Assembly: GCA_902790905.1 (NCBI GenBank)
Contig: CADATO010000010.1
Span: forward strand, 1-63,369
Source: an uncultured Eubacteriales bacterium
GTDB taxonomy: Bacteria > Bacillota > Clostridia > Peptostreptococcales > Anaerovoracaceae
DNA: 63,369 bases
Reading direction: 5' to 3'
The notes under the pieces are model-generated. The model saw only the letters and a program-made list of their open reading frames with translations, ran no database searches and had not been told where the DNA came from. This document shows positions 1-8,256 of the stretch, piece by piece (position 1 is the first letter of the stretch; every line of letters begins with the position of its first letter). The position numbers and the translations under genes were made by a program.

Positions 1-2
1 TT

Positions 3-680
3 TTTCTGTTGGCAAAAGCGAAGGTGATTTTCCTCAATAAATGGTTTGTAGATGAAGCAGACAGTGTCATAGGCGTTGACGTCTCCGCTTATCAGGCGGA
101 CATCGATATGGATGCTCTGAAAGAGCAGAATATCGAGTTCATCTATATCAAAGCGACCGAAGGAAGCAGCCATCAGGATGAGCGGTTTGCGGAAAACTGG
201 GAAAACGCGAAGAATGCCGGTCTGCCATCCGGAGCATATCACTTCTTCTCCTATGACAGCGAAGGGAAAACACAGGCAGAGAATTTTATAAGAACCGTTG
301 GTCCGGACATCAAGGGAAGGCTCCTTCCGGTCGTTGATGTGGAGTATTACGGCGACAAAGAGCAAAACCCGCCGGAAAGAACAGACGTCATACGAGAGTT
401 GAGAATCTATCTGGAGATGATCGAACAGGAATACGGGGTAAAGCCGATCATCTACACCAGACCGGATATCTATGAAACGTATCTCAAAGGAGAATTCGAC
501 GCGTACAAAAAATGGATTTCCAGCCTGTATACCCCCCTGAGCTGGAACTATCAGGACGATTGGTATATCTGGCAGTATCTGAACCGGGGAGAACTGGAAG
601 GATATTCAGGCGGAGAACAATACATAGACCTGAACGTCTTAAACAACGATAAATCATTGGAAGATTTGATCGTCAAGTAG
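3..680 (+). CDS. GH25 lysozyme (muramidase), 5' end outside window
   Basis: A glycoside hydrolase family 25 catalytic domain that should cleave the beta-1,4 bond between N-acetylmuramic acid and N-acetylglucosamine in peptidoglycan. The visible part opens with VIGVDVSAYQ, the family's N-terminal Asp strand, followed by IKATEG, GAYHFF and VVDVEYYG, which carry the usual catalytic Asp/Glu positions, and ends with WQYLNRG and DLNVLN. The reading frame is open to the left edge (a TTG at position 9 is only an internal codon), and the first residues (FLLAKAK) look like the end of a hydrophobic segment, so the complete protein is probably membrane-anchored or secreted. A strong terminator follows at 768-798. 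Confidence 0.88.
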   Translation, partial: FLLAKAKVIFLNKWFVDEADSVIGVDVSAYQADIDMDALKEQNIEFIYIKATEGSSHQDERFAENWENAKNAGLPSGAYHFFSYDSEGKTQAENFIRTVGPDIKGRLLPVVDVEYYGDKEQNPPERTDVIRELRIYLEMIEQEYGVKPIIYTRPDIYETYLKGEFDAYKKWISSLYTPLSWNYQDDWYIWQYLNRGELEGYSGGEQYIDLNVLNNDKSLEDLIVK

Positions 681-767
681 TCTCAAGAAAAGGAATGTCG
701 AGGTGCAGCATCCAGACGTCTGAAACGATAAATACCAGCTTGTTGAGATTCATCCTCGTCTATTGTC

Positions 768-798
768 CCCTCGAAGGCTTTCGCCTTCGAGGGCTTTT
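768..798 (+). terminator. Rho-independent terminator after GH25 gene
   Basis: A perfect 11-bp stem (CCCTCGAAGGC / GCCTTCGAGGG) with a TTTC loop is followed by CTTTT. It ends transcription of the lysozyme gene before the promoter of the next gene. Confidence 0.85.
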
Positions 799-838
799 CA
801 TGTTCCCATGGTCACGGGAGCATGCACTCAAAAACAAA

Positions 839-867
839 TTGCCGCGCTTTTGATTCTGTGGTATGAT
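839..867 (+). promoter_or_regulatory. Sigma-A type promoter for the 930 membrane-protein gene
   Basis: TTGCCG (839-844), a 17-bp spacer and TATGAT (862-867) lie about 60 bases upstream of the GTG start at 930. The match is moderate. Confidence 0.5.
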
Positions 868-929
868 ACAGACATATCGGAATTTCATGAACCGAAATAT
901 GGAAAGCGCAGGAAAAGAGTGATCGTATT

Positions 930-1817
930 GTGGAAAAGAGAAGCGCGTTGAGACAATTTACGGACAAGCTATATGGCGGAATCAACCTGACCTGGCCCGG
1001 CGTCATCCTGTATGCTGTCGGAGTGGCGGTTTTAACCACTGTTTTTCTGGTTCTTCCGATCTTTCAGGGCACGTCCTTTGCGAGGATGGGCGAGACCTTG
1101 GAGGCATGGGTCTTTTTTGCTGTCATTATCATCGCGAACGCCAAAAGCCCCCTTGACTCGGCACTTAAGACTTTTGCATTTTTCCTGATCAGTCAGCCGC
1201 TGATCTATCTGCTGCAGGTTCCGTTTACCTGGCAGGGCTGGGGGATCTTTCAGTACTATAAGCATTGGTTTATTCTGACGCTGTGCACATTTCCTGCCGC
1301 GTATATCGGCTGGTACATCCGGAAAAAGAACTGGCTCAGTCTTCTCGTCCTGATGCCGGTGCTGATTCTTTTGGCCTATCTCTGCGAAGACGGCCTGAAG
1401 CACGTGATCCATCAGTTCCCGAGCCTGTTGATCATGGTCGTGTTCTGCATCTTCCAGATTCTGATTTATCTGTATGCATTTACGGAGAAGCTGCCGCAAA
1501 GGCTCGTTGGAGTGCTGGTACCGATCGCAGTCATTGCGGTCATGCTGCTGCTCCCCAAGAACGTTGACTTTTCTTCGAGTCAGTTTCTCCCCGATAACCC
1601 CGTATTGACAGAATATGCAGAAGTGACGGTCGATGATTCCGGGATCGCTGACATTTCGGTATCGGGTACAGGGGAAGACAGTACGGTTTTGGTTCACGCG
1701 CACGCTTACGGTGACACTTCTTTTATCATAAAAGACGGAGACACGGAGTACCAGTACAACATCCGTATTTATGAGGATGATTTAGGCACCAGCCAGATCG
1801 ATATTACATCTAAATAG
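930..1817 (+). CDS. Multi-pass membrane protein of unknown function with C-terminal extracytoplasmic beta domain
   Basis: I do not recognise a family. The 295-residue product has roughly seven hydrophobic segments between residues 24 and 212 (for example GVILYAVGVAVLTTVFLVL near the N terminus). A soluble tail of about 85 residues rich in Val, Thr, Asp and Gly (VTVDDSGIADISVSGTG) follows, resembling a small Ig-like or Big-type beta domain; topology would place it outside the membrane. The start is a GTG preceded by a purine-rich GGAAAAGAG. It sits alone between a terminator (768-798) and a weaker hairpin (1829-1850), so it is probably a single-gene transcript. Confidence 0.7.
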   Translation: MEKRSALRQFTDKLYGGINLTWPGVILYAVGVAVLTTVFLVLPIFQGTSFARMGETLEAWVFFAVIIIANAKSPLDSALKTFAFFLISQPLIYLLQVPFTWQGWGIFQYYKHWFILTLCTFPAAYIGWYIRKKNWLSLLVLMPVLILLAYLCEDGLKHVIHQFPSLLIMVVFCIFQILIYLYAFTEKLPQRLVGVLVPIAVIAVMLLLPKNVDFSSSQFLPDNPVLTEYAEVTVDDSGIADISVSGTGEDSTVLVHAHAYGDTSFIIKDGDTEYQYNIRIYEDDLGTSQIDITSK

Positions 1818-1828
1818 GTTGCGCTCTA

Positions 1829-1850
1829 CCCCTCGAAGGCTTTCGCTTTC
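1829..1850 (+). terminator. Degenerate copy of the 768 terminator
   Basis: The 18 bases at 1829-1846 are identical to 767-784 (CCCCTCGAAGGCTTTCGC). Here the 3' arm has diverged, leaving a 7-bp stem CGAAGGC / GCTTTCG with one G-U pair and no T tract. It may be a weak terminator for the 930 gene, or a duplicated terminator left by rearrangement. Confidence 0.45.
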
Positions 1851-2048
1851 GACGGAAAGCATAATCCCATTCGGAGTAGCGTTGCTGTGTGTAGGCTGGT
1901 TTTTGCGATACAAATTAGATCAGGCAGTTATCGGCAGATAAAGTTGATGATATAATCAAATCGATAAATCGAGATTTATCAGTCTATCCCTCTTTTAACC
2001 CTTGATTTTACTGCATTTATGCGGTATCGCATCAGCAGATTTTACGGT

Positions 2049-2070
2049 TTTCCCTTGTTTTTGCCCTTAT
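2049..2070 (+). repeat. Candidate attL: left copy of 22-bp direct repeat
   Basis: The 22 bases beginning TTTCCCTTG and ending GCCCTTAT recur exactly at 10987-11008. This copy lies 27 bases beyond the stop codon of the integrase, the usual place for an attachment site. A partial inverted copy (ACAAGGGAAAC, 2079-2089) sits between the repeat and the integrase gene and could be an integrase arm or core half-site. Confidence 0.75.
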
Positions 2071-2096
2071 GAGCATTTACAAGGGAAACTTTTGTT

Positions 2097-3398
2097 TCAG
2101 GCATCCGCGCCGACTGCTTTGTCGAGAAGCTTTGCACTGTTGCGCTTTGCCTCTCTGGAAGAGTGAGCGTAGATGTTCATCGTGGTACTGACATCCGAGT
2201 GTCCGAGAAGTTCCTGCACATCCTTTGGTGCTGCACCGCCGCTCAGCATGTTGCTAGTGTAGGTGTGCCGCAGCATGTGAAAGTGAAAGTCTTCAAGCCC
2301 CGGTATCTTTTTCTTTGCCGTTCTGCAGACGAGAGCCACAGTGTTCGGAAGTTCGATCGCGCCGTCATCCCGGAGGCAAACGAAGTCGATTTCCTTGTAG
2401 TCATCCGGAATGACATCTTCTCCGGAGAGCGTATACAGCTCATAGTAGATGCGGTCTTTTTCCGAGACTTCTTTGTAGTAGTTCTTGCAGTAGAGCACGC
2501 CGTATCTCATGCGGTTTTTCATCTGCTCCATCTTGGCTTCTCTCAAGATGGCCGCCAGCGTGTCGCAGAAGTCTACCGTGCGGACTTTCTTTCGCTTCGT
2601 GGTGCCAACCTCGTGCTTCTTTCTCTCGTAGTTGTAGCGGACGCTGCGTCTTACGGTAAGATATTGATCTTCGAGATCGATGTCCTGCCAGGTAAGGCCG
2701 CAGACCTCTCCGATGCGGAGCCCGGTGTAGTAGGCGATCTGGATCGGGAGGATCGCCGGATTCTTTTTCTTCTGCAGATAGCTCATGAGTTCCTTATAGG
2801 TCTCATGGGAGAGTGTCGGGACGGTGATCGCGTCTTCCTCATTTCCGGAGAAGAGATCCACTTCATCCTTCTGTCCCCTTAATAGTACATACTGCATAGG
2901 ATTGAATCCGATGAGTCTCTTGGGAAATACTGCGAAACGGAATGCGTTTTGCATCACCGCCGTAAAGAGTCTCATATATCCTCGCGAGATCGGTTGCTGC
3001 GTGGTGCCGTCCGGGTTCTTCCCTCCAAAGCTTAGATGGTCGAAGAACTGCTGCAGATGCTCCGGCTTGATGGTCTTTAGCTTTCTTTCTCCAATGGGGT
3101 AGGCTTTGATTCTCCTGACCGTTCCCTGATAGGCCATCACGGTGCCGTTGGAGAGATTGCCGGGTTTTAGTTCTTCCTCTACCCAGAGGTCAAGCATGTC
3201 TCCTAAGGTGAGGTTTTCCGGCTTTGCTACGAACTTCTGAGCCTCGTAGTCCTCCATTGCTTTGCGGAGCATAGCTTCGGTTTCCGCTTTGCTTTCGGTT
3301 CCGACAAACTCACGCTGTACGAGCTTTCCGCTCTCATTTTCCACGTAGAAGCGATAGTACCACTTCTTGCCTTTCTTTCTTACAGATCCTTTTGCCAT
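2097..3398 (-). CDS. Tyrosine recombinase / integrase of the mobile element
   Basis: A site-specific tyrosine integrase of about 433 residues that should catalyse excision and integration between the flanking 22-bp repeats. The N terminus (KGSVRKKGKKWYYRFYVE) is an AP2-like DNA-binding arm, followed by a SAM-like core-binding domain. The catalytic domain shows TGLRIGEVCGLTW (first Arg), HMLRHTYTSNM (His-x-x-Arg), GHSDVSTTMNIYAH (second His and nucleophilic Tyr). The ATG at 3398 is preferred to the farther upstream start at 3431 because AAGGAG lies just before it. The gene is last before attL, as in Tn916-type and many clostridial elements. Confidence 0.93.
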   Translation of the reverse strand: MAKGSVRKKGKKWYYRFYVENESGKLVQREFVGTESKAETEAMLRKAMEDYEAQKFVAKPENLTLGDMLDLWVEEELKPGNLSNGTVMAYQGTVRRIKAYPIGERKLKTIKPEHLQQFFDHLSFGGKNPDGTTQQPISRGYMRLFTAVMQNAFRFAVFPKRLIGFNPMQYVLLRGQKDEVDLFSGNEEDAITVPTLSHETYKELMSYLQKKKNPAILPIQIAYYTGLRIGEVCGLTWQDIDLEDQYLTVRRSVRYNYERKKHEVGTTKRKKVRTVDFCDTLAAILREAKMEQMKNRMRYGVLYCKNYYKEVSEKDRIYYELYTLSGEDVIPDDYKEIDFVCLRDDGAIELPNTVALVCRTAKKKIPGLEDFHFHMLRHTYTSNMLSGGAAPKDVQELLGHSDVSTTMNIYAHSSREAKRNSAKLLDKAVGADA

Positions 3399-3517
3399 GG
3401 TAAATAATTCTCCTTTCTTTGTCCGTGGCAACCGGGTCTGTGATATAGGGTTGATATTACATATTGTAACCGATTTTTGGATCGGTCAGATATGTCTTTT
3501 TCAAGGTGCCACGGTGT

Positions 3518-4201
3518 TTAATCGTCTTCCAGTGTGTCTGGATTTATGTATGTGCTGTCTTTTTCAGCGAGTCTTTGTCTTGCTTCAGCTTTGATGCCAT
3601 ATATCTTTCCGATGACATTTCTTTCGTTCTTGTCGTATAGCTTTAGGATGAGATCCAAAAGTTTTTTCATGTCCTCAATCGGCGCGGCCATTTCATTATG
3701 GTAGGCTCTTTCCGTGATGTCTCCGGATTCGATGGCGTACCTTTTTATGGATTCTTTTAATCCTTCGTCCTCTGCGATCCGGTCGGCTTCATCCATTGCT
3801 ATGGCAAAGTGTCTTGCTAAAACTGCGTGGAGATCAATCAGTTCTCCAAGGAAAGTGGTAATGAGTTCCTGCCTCGGCTCTCCGAGAGAGGATGATGTCA
3901 GTACCGCAAGATAATCTCTTACATGTTCGTCCAGCATCTTCTGGCAAATGGTATGTGTATCGTATTCTTTATCGTCCGATAATCCGGTTATGTACTCCGG
4001 TGTTGTCTGAAGTGCCTCTGCCAAAGAGACAATCAGATAGTTCTTTTTCGGATCCACACCATAGGATTCATAGCGTATGATGGTGGACTTATTGACGCCC
4101 ATCCTCTCTGCCATTTTGGGGAGAGTGAGCTTCAATTCCTTCCTTCTTTCCCTGAGTCTTTCGCCTATCTGCTTAGGTGTAAAAACGGTCTTTTCTTTCA
4201 T
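3518..4201 (-). CDS. XRE-family HTH transcriptional regulator of the element
   Basis: A 227-residue DNA-binding protein. Residues of about 9-62 form a Cro/CI-type helix-turn-helix (QIGERLRERRKELKL, MAERMGVNKSTIIRYE). The rest is a long, mostly helical C-terminal region without a recognised motif, likely for dimerisation or signal sensing. The start at 4201 has GGAGG seven bases upstream; an upstream in-frame start lacks a ribosome site. It is transcribed divergently from the excisionase-like gene from its own promoter (4224-4252). That layout is typical of a repressor controlling excision and transfer of its element, which is inference here. Confidence 0.85.
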   Translation of the reverse strand: MKEKTVFTPKQIGERLRERRKELKLTLPKMAERMGVNKSTIIRYESYGVDPKKNYLIVSLAEALQTTPEYITGLSDDKEYDTHTICQKMLDEHVRDYLAVLTSSSLGEPRQELITTFLGELIDLHAVLARHFAIAMDEADRIAEDEGLKESIKRYAIESGDITERAYHNEMAAPIEDMKKLLDLILKLYDKNERNVIGKIYGIKAEARQRLAEKDSTYINPDTLEDD

Positions 4202-4223
4202 GGTTTCTACCTCCGTTGAGTTT

Positions 4224-4252
4224 AATATAGCATAGTTGGAAACAAATTGCAA
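4224..4252 (-). promoter_or_regulatory. Promoter of the XRE regulator gene
   Basis: On the minus strand TTGCAA (4252-4247), a 17-bp spacer and TATATT (4229-4224) precede the start at 4201. It faces away from the promoter at 4306-4334. Confidence 0.6.
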
Positions 4253-4305
4253 CCTAAAATAAGTCTATTATTACAAACATATCGCACAAAACGACCCATA
4301 ACGAG

Positions 4306-4334
4306 TTGACAAGTAATAGCAGCAAGACTATAAT
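4306..4334 (+). promoter_or_regulatory. Consensus sigma-A promoter for the excisionase-like gene
   Basis: A perfect TTGACA (4306-4311), a 17-bp spacer and a perfect TATAAT (4329-4334). Such a strong promoter beside a divergent XRE gene implies that it must normally be repressed. It would drive the 4383 gene and possibly the relaxase region beyond it. Confidence 0.85.
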
Positions 4335-4382
4335 AAACACGAAACAGGTGCAAATTGAGTCTATTTGAAAGGAGGTGAATCT

Positions 4383-4598
4383 ATGGCTGAGATCAAAATG
4401 GGGCTTACGATCGATGAATCGGCAACGTACTCCGGGATCGGCAGGAATACGATCAGGCGTCTCATTGACTGGGGAAAGCTCCCGGTGCTGAAGGTCGGAC
4501 GAAAGACGATCATCCGAAGAGATACGCTGGAAGAATTCCTGAAAGTCAATCAAGGCAGGAACCTGATGTCAGAAGCCGATGTGAAAAGTGTGGTGTAG
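4383..4598 (+). CDS. Excisionase-like HTH DNA-binding protein
   Basis: A 71-residue winged helix-turn-helix protein of the MerR-like excisionase family. GLTIDESATYSGIGRNTIRR is the HTH and WGKLPVLKVGRKTIIRRDTL the wing, the architecture of Tn916-type Xis. It would bend DNA at the attachment sites and direct the integrase towards excision. The ATG at 4383 follows a near-consensus AAAGGAGGTGAA; the in-frame TTG at 4365 lies before that ribosome site and is rejected. It is expressed from the perfect promoter at 4306-4334 and stands opposite the putative repressor gene. Confidence 0.85.
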   Translation: MAEIKMGLTIDESATYSGIGRNTIRRLIDWGKLPVLKVGRKTIIRRDTLEEFLKVNQGRNLMSEADVKSVV

Positions 4599-4631
4599 GA
4601 AATGAAGATCGTAAAAGGCCTCGCCGTTTGA

Positions 4632-4686
4632 GAGCGAAATACACCCATCGCACAAAACTTCGTTTTATGCTCTGTGTATTTCGCTC
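4632..4686 (+). repeat. Long two-step hairpin, candidate oriT component
   Basis: GAGCGAAATACAC (4632-4644) pairs perfectly with GTGTATTTCGCTC (4674-4686). The enclosed 29 bases hold a second stem, GCACAAAAC / GTTTTATGC, with one mismatch and a TTC loop. It has no T tract, so it is not an ordinary terminator. It is 5' of the relaxase gene and may be a relaxase-recognition hairpin. Confidence 0.5.
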
Positions 4687-4887
4687 CTGCGGAGGGCTGA
4701 TACCGTCAAACGCCGCCATGAAGCAGATGCTTCCGGCTTTTCCGGTATCAATGATATTTCTACAAAACCCTCCCCGGCTTTTGCAGAAATATCATGCGCG
4801 GCATCCATGCAGAAAAGAATCCCTCGCTTAGCGCTTCGGAATCCTTATCTGACCGGACGCCGCTTACATAGCCCGGATACGGGCGTA

Positions 4888-4921
4888 TGTGTGTAACCGC
4901 TTCCCTAAGGTCGCACACACA
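4888..4921 (+). repeat. Inverted repeat with possible nic region upstream of relaxase
   Basis: TGTGTGT (4888-4894) and ACACACA (4915-4921) flank a 20-base segment containing CCCTAAGGTCGC. An inverted repeat followed by a TAAG...GC tract, placed about 90 bases before a MobA/MobL relaxase gene, is reminiscent of IncQ/MobA-type oriT sites. The exact nick is not predictable from this sequence. Confidence 0.35.
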
Positions 4922-5007
4922 GAAGAACCATAAGGGAAAACGAGGGATTTCCCTACACAGAACCTATCGCAGCACCTTGAAAACCGAAGACAGAAAGGAG
5001 GGATCAG

Positions 5008-6459
5008 ATGGCGCGGCATACGTTCATACAGGAGACGAAGCTCAGGGATGTTCAAGGCAGGATCGGCTATATCACAAGCACAGAAAAGCAGGAATTCCTG
5101 TATGCCTATTACGATACTGCCGAACCTATCGATGATGAATACTGGAAAAAACTTGCCGAAGAAAACCAGAAGGAATTCCGTAAAAGCGGAACGGAAGGAA
5201 GATGCATCGAGGCAAGAGAACTCATTATCGCTCTTCCGGAAAACTATACCGAATTCGATCCCGAAACTGTCTTAAAAGAATTCACGGATGCGTTCGAAAA
5301 AGAATACGGCGTGGAATGCATCTCTGCCCTTCACCATAACAAAACCAAGACGAATTATCACATCCATCTCATCTTCTCCGAGAGGAGGCTTCTTCCGGAA
5401 CCAGAGGTCAAGATCGCAGCGAGAAATATGTTTTATGACGAGACCGGAAAGAAGGTAAGAACGAAAAAAGAGATCACAGACAGCGAAGGAAACATCCGAA
5501 AAGGATGCTCTGTTATAAAGAAAGGTGAAGTCTACGAGCAGCATCTTTTCGGGATCAAGGATCCGCGTTTCAAGGGGAAAGATTTCTTGGCAGAGACCAA
5601 GCAATTCTATACCGATCTGATCAATCTTCACATCAAGGAGCCGGAGAAACATCTGAAAGTATTCGATGGGGATAGCGTATACCTTCCGACAAAAAAGATT
5701 GGGAAGAACAATCCAAAAGCTGTCGAGATCCGAGCGGACAATGCTGCCAGACAGGAATGGAATCAGACTGCGGATGTAGCTCTTGTCTCCGGTGTTCCGG
5801 AGGAAAAGATCTTCGAGGTCAAACGTGAGGATATCCAAAAGGCTGCAAGTGAATCCGTGAAAAAAGAAGGATGGCTGCCGGGACTGTTCAAAAATATAGT
5901 TCATAAGGCAAAGGAGAAACTGCAAGGTCTGATCTACAGCATGAAGCTGCCGCCTAAGCCGTTGCCTAAGGTCGATATCGATGTCTATAACGGCATGGTC
6001 AGGGTTTATAAAGCACTGACCAAGGAAAGAGATGCTGCCGATAAGTTGAGGTCAACGCTTACAGATCTGAGTATGAAGCGGCAGAAAGCCACCGACATCT
6101 TCAAGGCCGGAGAACGAAAGCAACTGGATGATCAGATAGTGCGAACAGAAAAGCTGATCGATAAGCACGAGAAGGCAATCGACAAAATAGTAAGAAAAGC
6201 CGGGTATCCGGATGCGCAGAGCTTTATGAGGACGCTGGAGCGGTCAAGGGATCTGGTAGTGAAATATGAACAGGAACTGAAAGACTGGAAAGAAGAAGTG
6301 GCGGCCATCAAAGAAGGAAGGCAACCGCATCGAAAACCTCCAAAAGCACCGGAGAAGAAAAGTGTTCGGGAACAACTGGCACGGTATCAGAAAGAGGCTC
6401 AGGAGCATACACAGAGAATGAAGCAACAATCAAGAGCTTCAAGAGACATGGGACGATAA
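5008..6459 (+). CDS. MobA/MobL-family relaxase
   Basis: A 483-residue relaxase that should nick one strand at oriT, stay covalently bound and lead the strand into a recipient. The N-terminal HUH-type endonuclease domain shows a candidate nucleophile Tyr21 (GRIGYIT), a strand EARELIIALPENY, and the metal-binding His cluster ALHHNKTKTNYHIHLIF (His109, His110, His118, His120). The remainder, from about residue 290, is Lys/Glu-rich and predicted coiled-coil, without a helicase or primase domain. The start has AGAAAGGAGG before it. With no coupling protein or mating-pore genes in the element, it is the mobilization protein of an IME. Confidence 0.9.
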   Translation: MARHTFIQETKLRDVQGRIGYITSTEKQEFLYAYYDTAEPIDDEYWKKLAEENQKEFRKSGTEGRCIEARELIIALPENYTEFDPETVLKEFTDAFEKEYGVECISALHHNKTKTNYHIHLIFSERRLLPEPEVKIAARNMFYDETGKKVRTKKEITDSEGNIRKGCSVIKKGEVYEQHLFGIKDPRFKGKDFLAETKQFYTDLINLHIKEPEKHLKVFDGDSVYLPTKKIGKNNPKAVEIRADNAARQEWNQTADVALVSGVPEEKIFEVKREDIQKAASESVKKEGWLPGLFKNIVHKAKEKLQGLIYSMKLPPKPLPKVDIDVYNGMVRVYKALTKERDAADKLRSTLTDLSMKRQKATDIFKAGERKQLDDQIVRTEKLIDKHEKAIDKIVRKAGYPDAQSFMRTLERSRDLVVKYEQELKDWKEEVAAIKEGRQPHRKPPKAPEKKSVREQLARYQKEAQEHTQRMKQQSRASRDMGR

Positions 6460-6563
6460 ATAAACCCCAAAAAGCCGCTAACATCGGCAAAAACGGTTTA
6501 TAGAAACCGCAGATTAAAGTATAATATCGGCAGAGAATTCCTGCCGAGAGAAAGAGGTGTTTT

Positions 6564-7574
6564 ATGGCAGACAAAAAAGATAAGACAACTGAGACAAATA
6601 CGGATATCGTATTGTTTCATGAAATTGATAAGGAAGAAGTGAAACGAAGGTTATTCCATGTTCGCGGGCTGATCGTTATCCTCGATGCGGATATTGCAGA
6701 ATACTTCGGCGTTGAGACAGGCGCATTAAACCGGGCGATGAAGCGCAATATAAAACGATTTCCTCCGAACTTCTGTATTCAACTGACTCGTGAAGAATGT
6801 TCAAGATGCCAAATTGGCATCTTGAACAGCGGACGCGGATCAAATATAAAATACTTGCCGTATGCTTACACAGAGCAAGGAGTGGCCATGCTCACTTCAT
6901 GCCTGCATACGGAACGAGCAATCACTTCCAGCATTCGGATTATGGAAGCATTTGTAGAGATAACACATATTCTCCGTCATAACCGTTTGCTTGCGTCATC
7001 TGCAGAAATTGCACGGCTAGAAGACAAAACAAATCTCTTGGATACACGGATTGAAAGCATTGAGAAAAACATGGTCACAAAGGATGATATTTCCGACCTG
7101 ATCAAACTGTTTGATACAGGAGTTGAGTCAGAGGAAATTCTGATTCTTGATGGCCAGCCGTTTAAGGCAGATTTGGCTTATCAGAAGATTATAAAACAGG
7201 CAAAAAAGAACATCTTGTTGGTAGACGATTATGTAGGAATCAAGACGCTTCAACACTTAACCAAAGCCAAAAAGGGTGTAGAGATTACAATTGTCAGTGA
7301 TAATAAGATGAAAACGCTGCGCTTGGCAGAATACGAGGATTTTCTGAGTGAGTATCCGGATATGAATATTACGCTTTTAAAATCGTTAAAGCGGGTGCAT
7401 GATCGTTATATTATTCTGGATCATGGCACGAAGGACATGAAGGTATATCATTCCGGTGCCTCCGTAAAAGATGCCGGCAATAAAATAACTACAATCACAC
7501 GAATTACAGATATTTCGGAATACAAAACTACCGTCAAGTCTCTCATGGCCAATCCGACTTTGACATTGAAATAA
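6564..7574 (+). CDS. ORF6N-domain protein with C-terminal phospholipase-D-like domain
   Basis: A 336-residue protein. Residues of about 25-125 form an ORF6N (KilA-N-like, phage antirepressor-type) DNA-binding domain: RGLIVILDADIAEYFGVETG, RNIKRFPPNFCIQLT and YAYTEQGVAML. A short coiled coil follows (residues 145-175). The C-terminal half resembles a degenerate PLD-like fold (ILLVDDYVGIKTLQHL, then VHDRYIILDHG). The same fusion is common on clostridial and phage-derived elements; its role in regulation, defence or nucleic acid processing is unsettled. A 31-bp palindrome lies within its coding sequence (6798-6828). Confidence 0.8.
   Translation: MADKKDKTTETNTDIVLFHEIDKEEVKRRLFHVRGLIVILDADIAEYFGVETGALNRAMKRNIKRFPPNFCIQLTREECSRCQIGILNSGRGSNIKYLPYAYTEQGVAMLTSCLHTERAITSSIRIMEAFVEITHILRHNRLLASSAEIARLEDKTNLLDTRIESIEKNMVTKDDISDLIKLFDTGVESEEILILDGQPFKADLAYQKIIKQAKKNILLVDDYVGIKTLQHLTKAKKGVEITIVSDNKMKTLRLAEYEDFLSEYPDMNITLLKSLKRVHDRYIILDHGTKDMKVYHSGASVKDAGNKITTITRITDISEYKTTVKSLMANPTLTLK
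6798..6828. repeat. Perfect 31-bp palindrome inside the ORF6N gene
   Basis: Two 15-base arms (TGTTCAAGATGCCAA and its exact reverse complement) flank a single A. The palindrome lies in the ORF6N domain, in the variable stretch just before the conserved YLPYAYTEQGVAML block, and reads in frame as CSRCQIGILNSG. Confidence 0.9.
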
Positions 7575-7797
7575 TTCATCCATAACGCAATAGCTGTGCT
7601 CTGTTTTTGATTGGCTATTACTATAGAGATTCAAATGGAGTTAAAAGGGTCGAGAAGCAGAAATCTCGATCTTTTTTATGGGACTAGTTTTTGCGATAAA
7701 AGCAAAAAAAAAGTAAAAAAAGTAATTGATGGCAGATGGCCGCACAAAATCCATTCTCATCCGTTAATCATAGTGAGAGGAGATGCATCCGGATTCC

Positions 7798-8256
7798 ATG
7801 GAACTGAAACTAATTTACGATAAATTATATCGCTATGTGTATTTTAAGCTGCGAAATCGCGAGCTTGCCGAGGATATCACGCAAGAGACGTTTCTGCGCT
7901 ATATCCGCCAAAAAGATGGCACATACGGTTATGAGATAAAGTATCTTTACACCATAGCGAGAAATCTCTGTATTGATGAGTACAGAAAAATAAAAGAAGA
8001 CAGTCTTCTTGAAGGGTATGAGGAAACTATAGATTCTTTCGAAGATAAAACGATAAATCAAATGGCAATCCAGAAAGCATTGGGGGAACTGGATAAAGAC
8101 ATGCAGGAGCTTCTTCTATTGCGATATGTTAATGAGGAGTCAGTTTCAACAATCAGCAAGCTGTATAATTGCTCCCGTTTTGCTGTATATCGAAAGCTCA
8201 GTATTGCTGAGAAAGAATTAAAAAGAGCTTTGGAGGGTTCGGGTAATGAACAATAA
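7798..8256 (+). CDS. ECF-type RNA polymerase sigma factor (element cargo)
   Basis: A small sigma-70-family factor of about 152 residues with region 2 (YVYFKLRNRELAEDITQETF, then YLYTIARNLCIDEYRK) and region 4 (LDKDMQELLLLRYVNEESV, then ISKLYNCSRFAVYRKLSIAEK). No region 1 or 3 is present, as in ECF factors. Two starts are possible: ATG 7783 overlaps the GAGAGGAG ribosome site, whereas ATG 7798 lies 15 bases from it, so the start is uncertain. The stop overlaps the next gene. Together with the three downstream genes it forms a sigma/ABC-transporter cassette of the type that responds to cell-envelope-acting compounds in Firmicutes; that role is inference. Confidence 0.82.
   Translation: MELKLIYDKLYRYVYFKLRNRELAEDITQETFLRYIRQKDGTYGYEIKYLYTIARNLCIDEYRKIKEDSLLEGYEETIDSFEDKTINQMAIQKALGELDKDMQELLLLRYVNEESVSTISKLYNCSRFAVYRKLSIAEKELKRALEGSGNEQ

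Larger units (their letters stand above)
4599..5007 (+). other. Gene-free segment between excisionase and relaxase (oriT region)
   Basis: About 400 bases without a convincing gene; a 67-codon open frame at 4628-4831 has no ribosome site or recognisable product. The segment holds two inverted-repeat structures (4632-4686 and 4888-4921) and lies directly upstream of the relaxase gene, where origins of transfer are usually found. Confidence 0.5.

Noticed and set aside
1963-1980. Palindrome GATAAATC-GA-GATTTATC left of the mobile element
   Set aside because: It could be an operator, but no gene starts next to it in a suitable orientation and no second copy was seen.
4628-4831. Open frame of 67 codons between excisionase and relaxase
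   Set aside because: No ribosome site or known product, and it covers the hairpin thought to be part of oriT.
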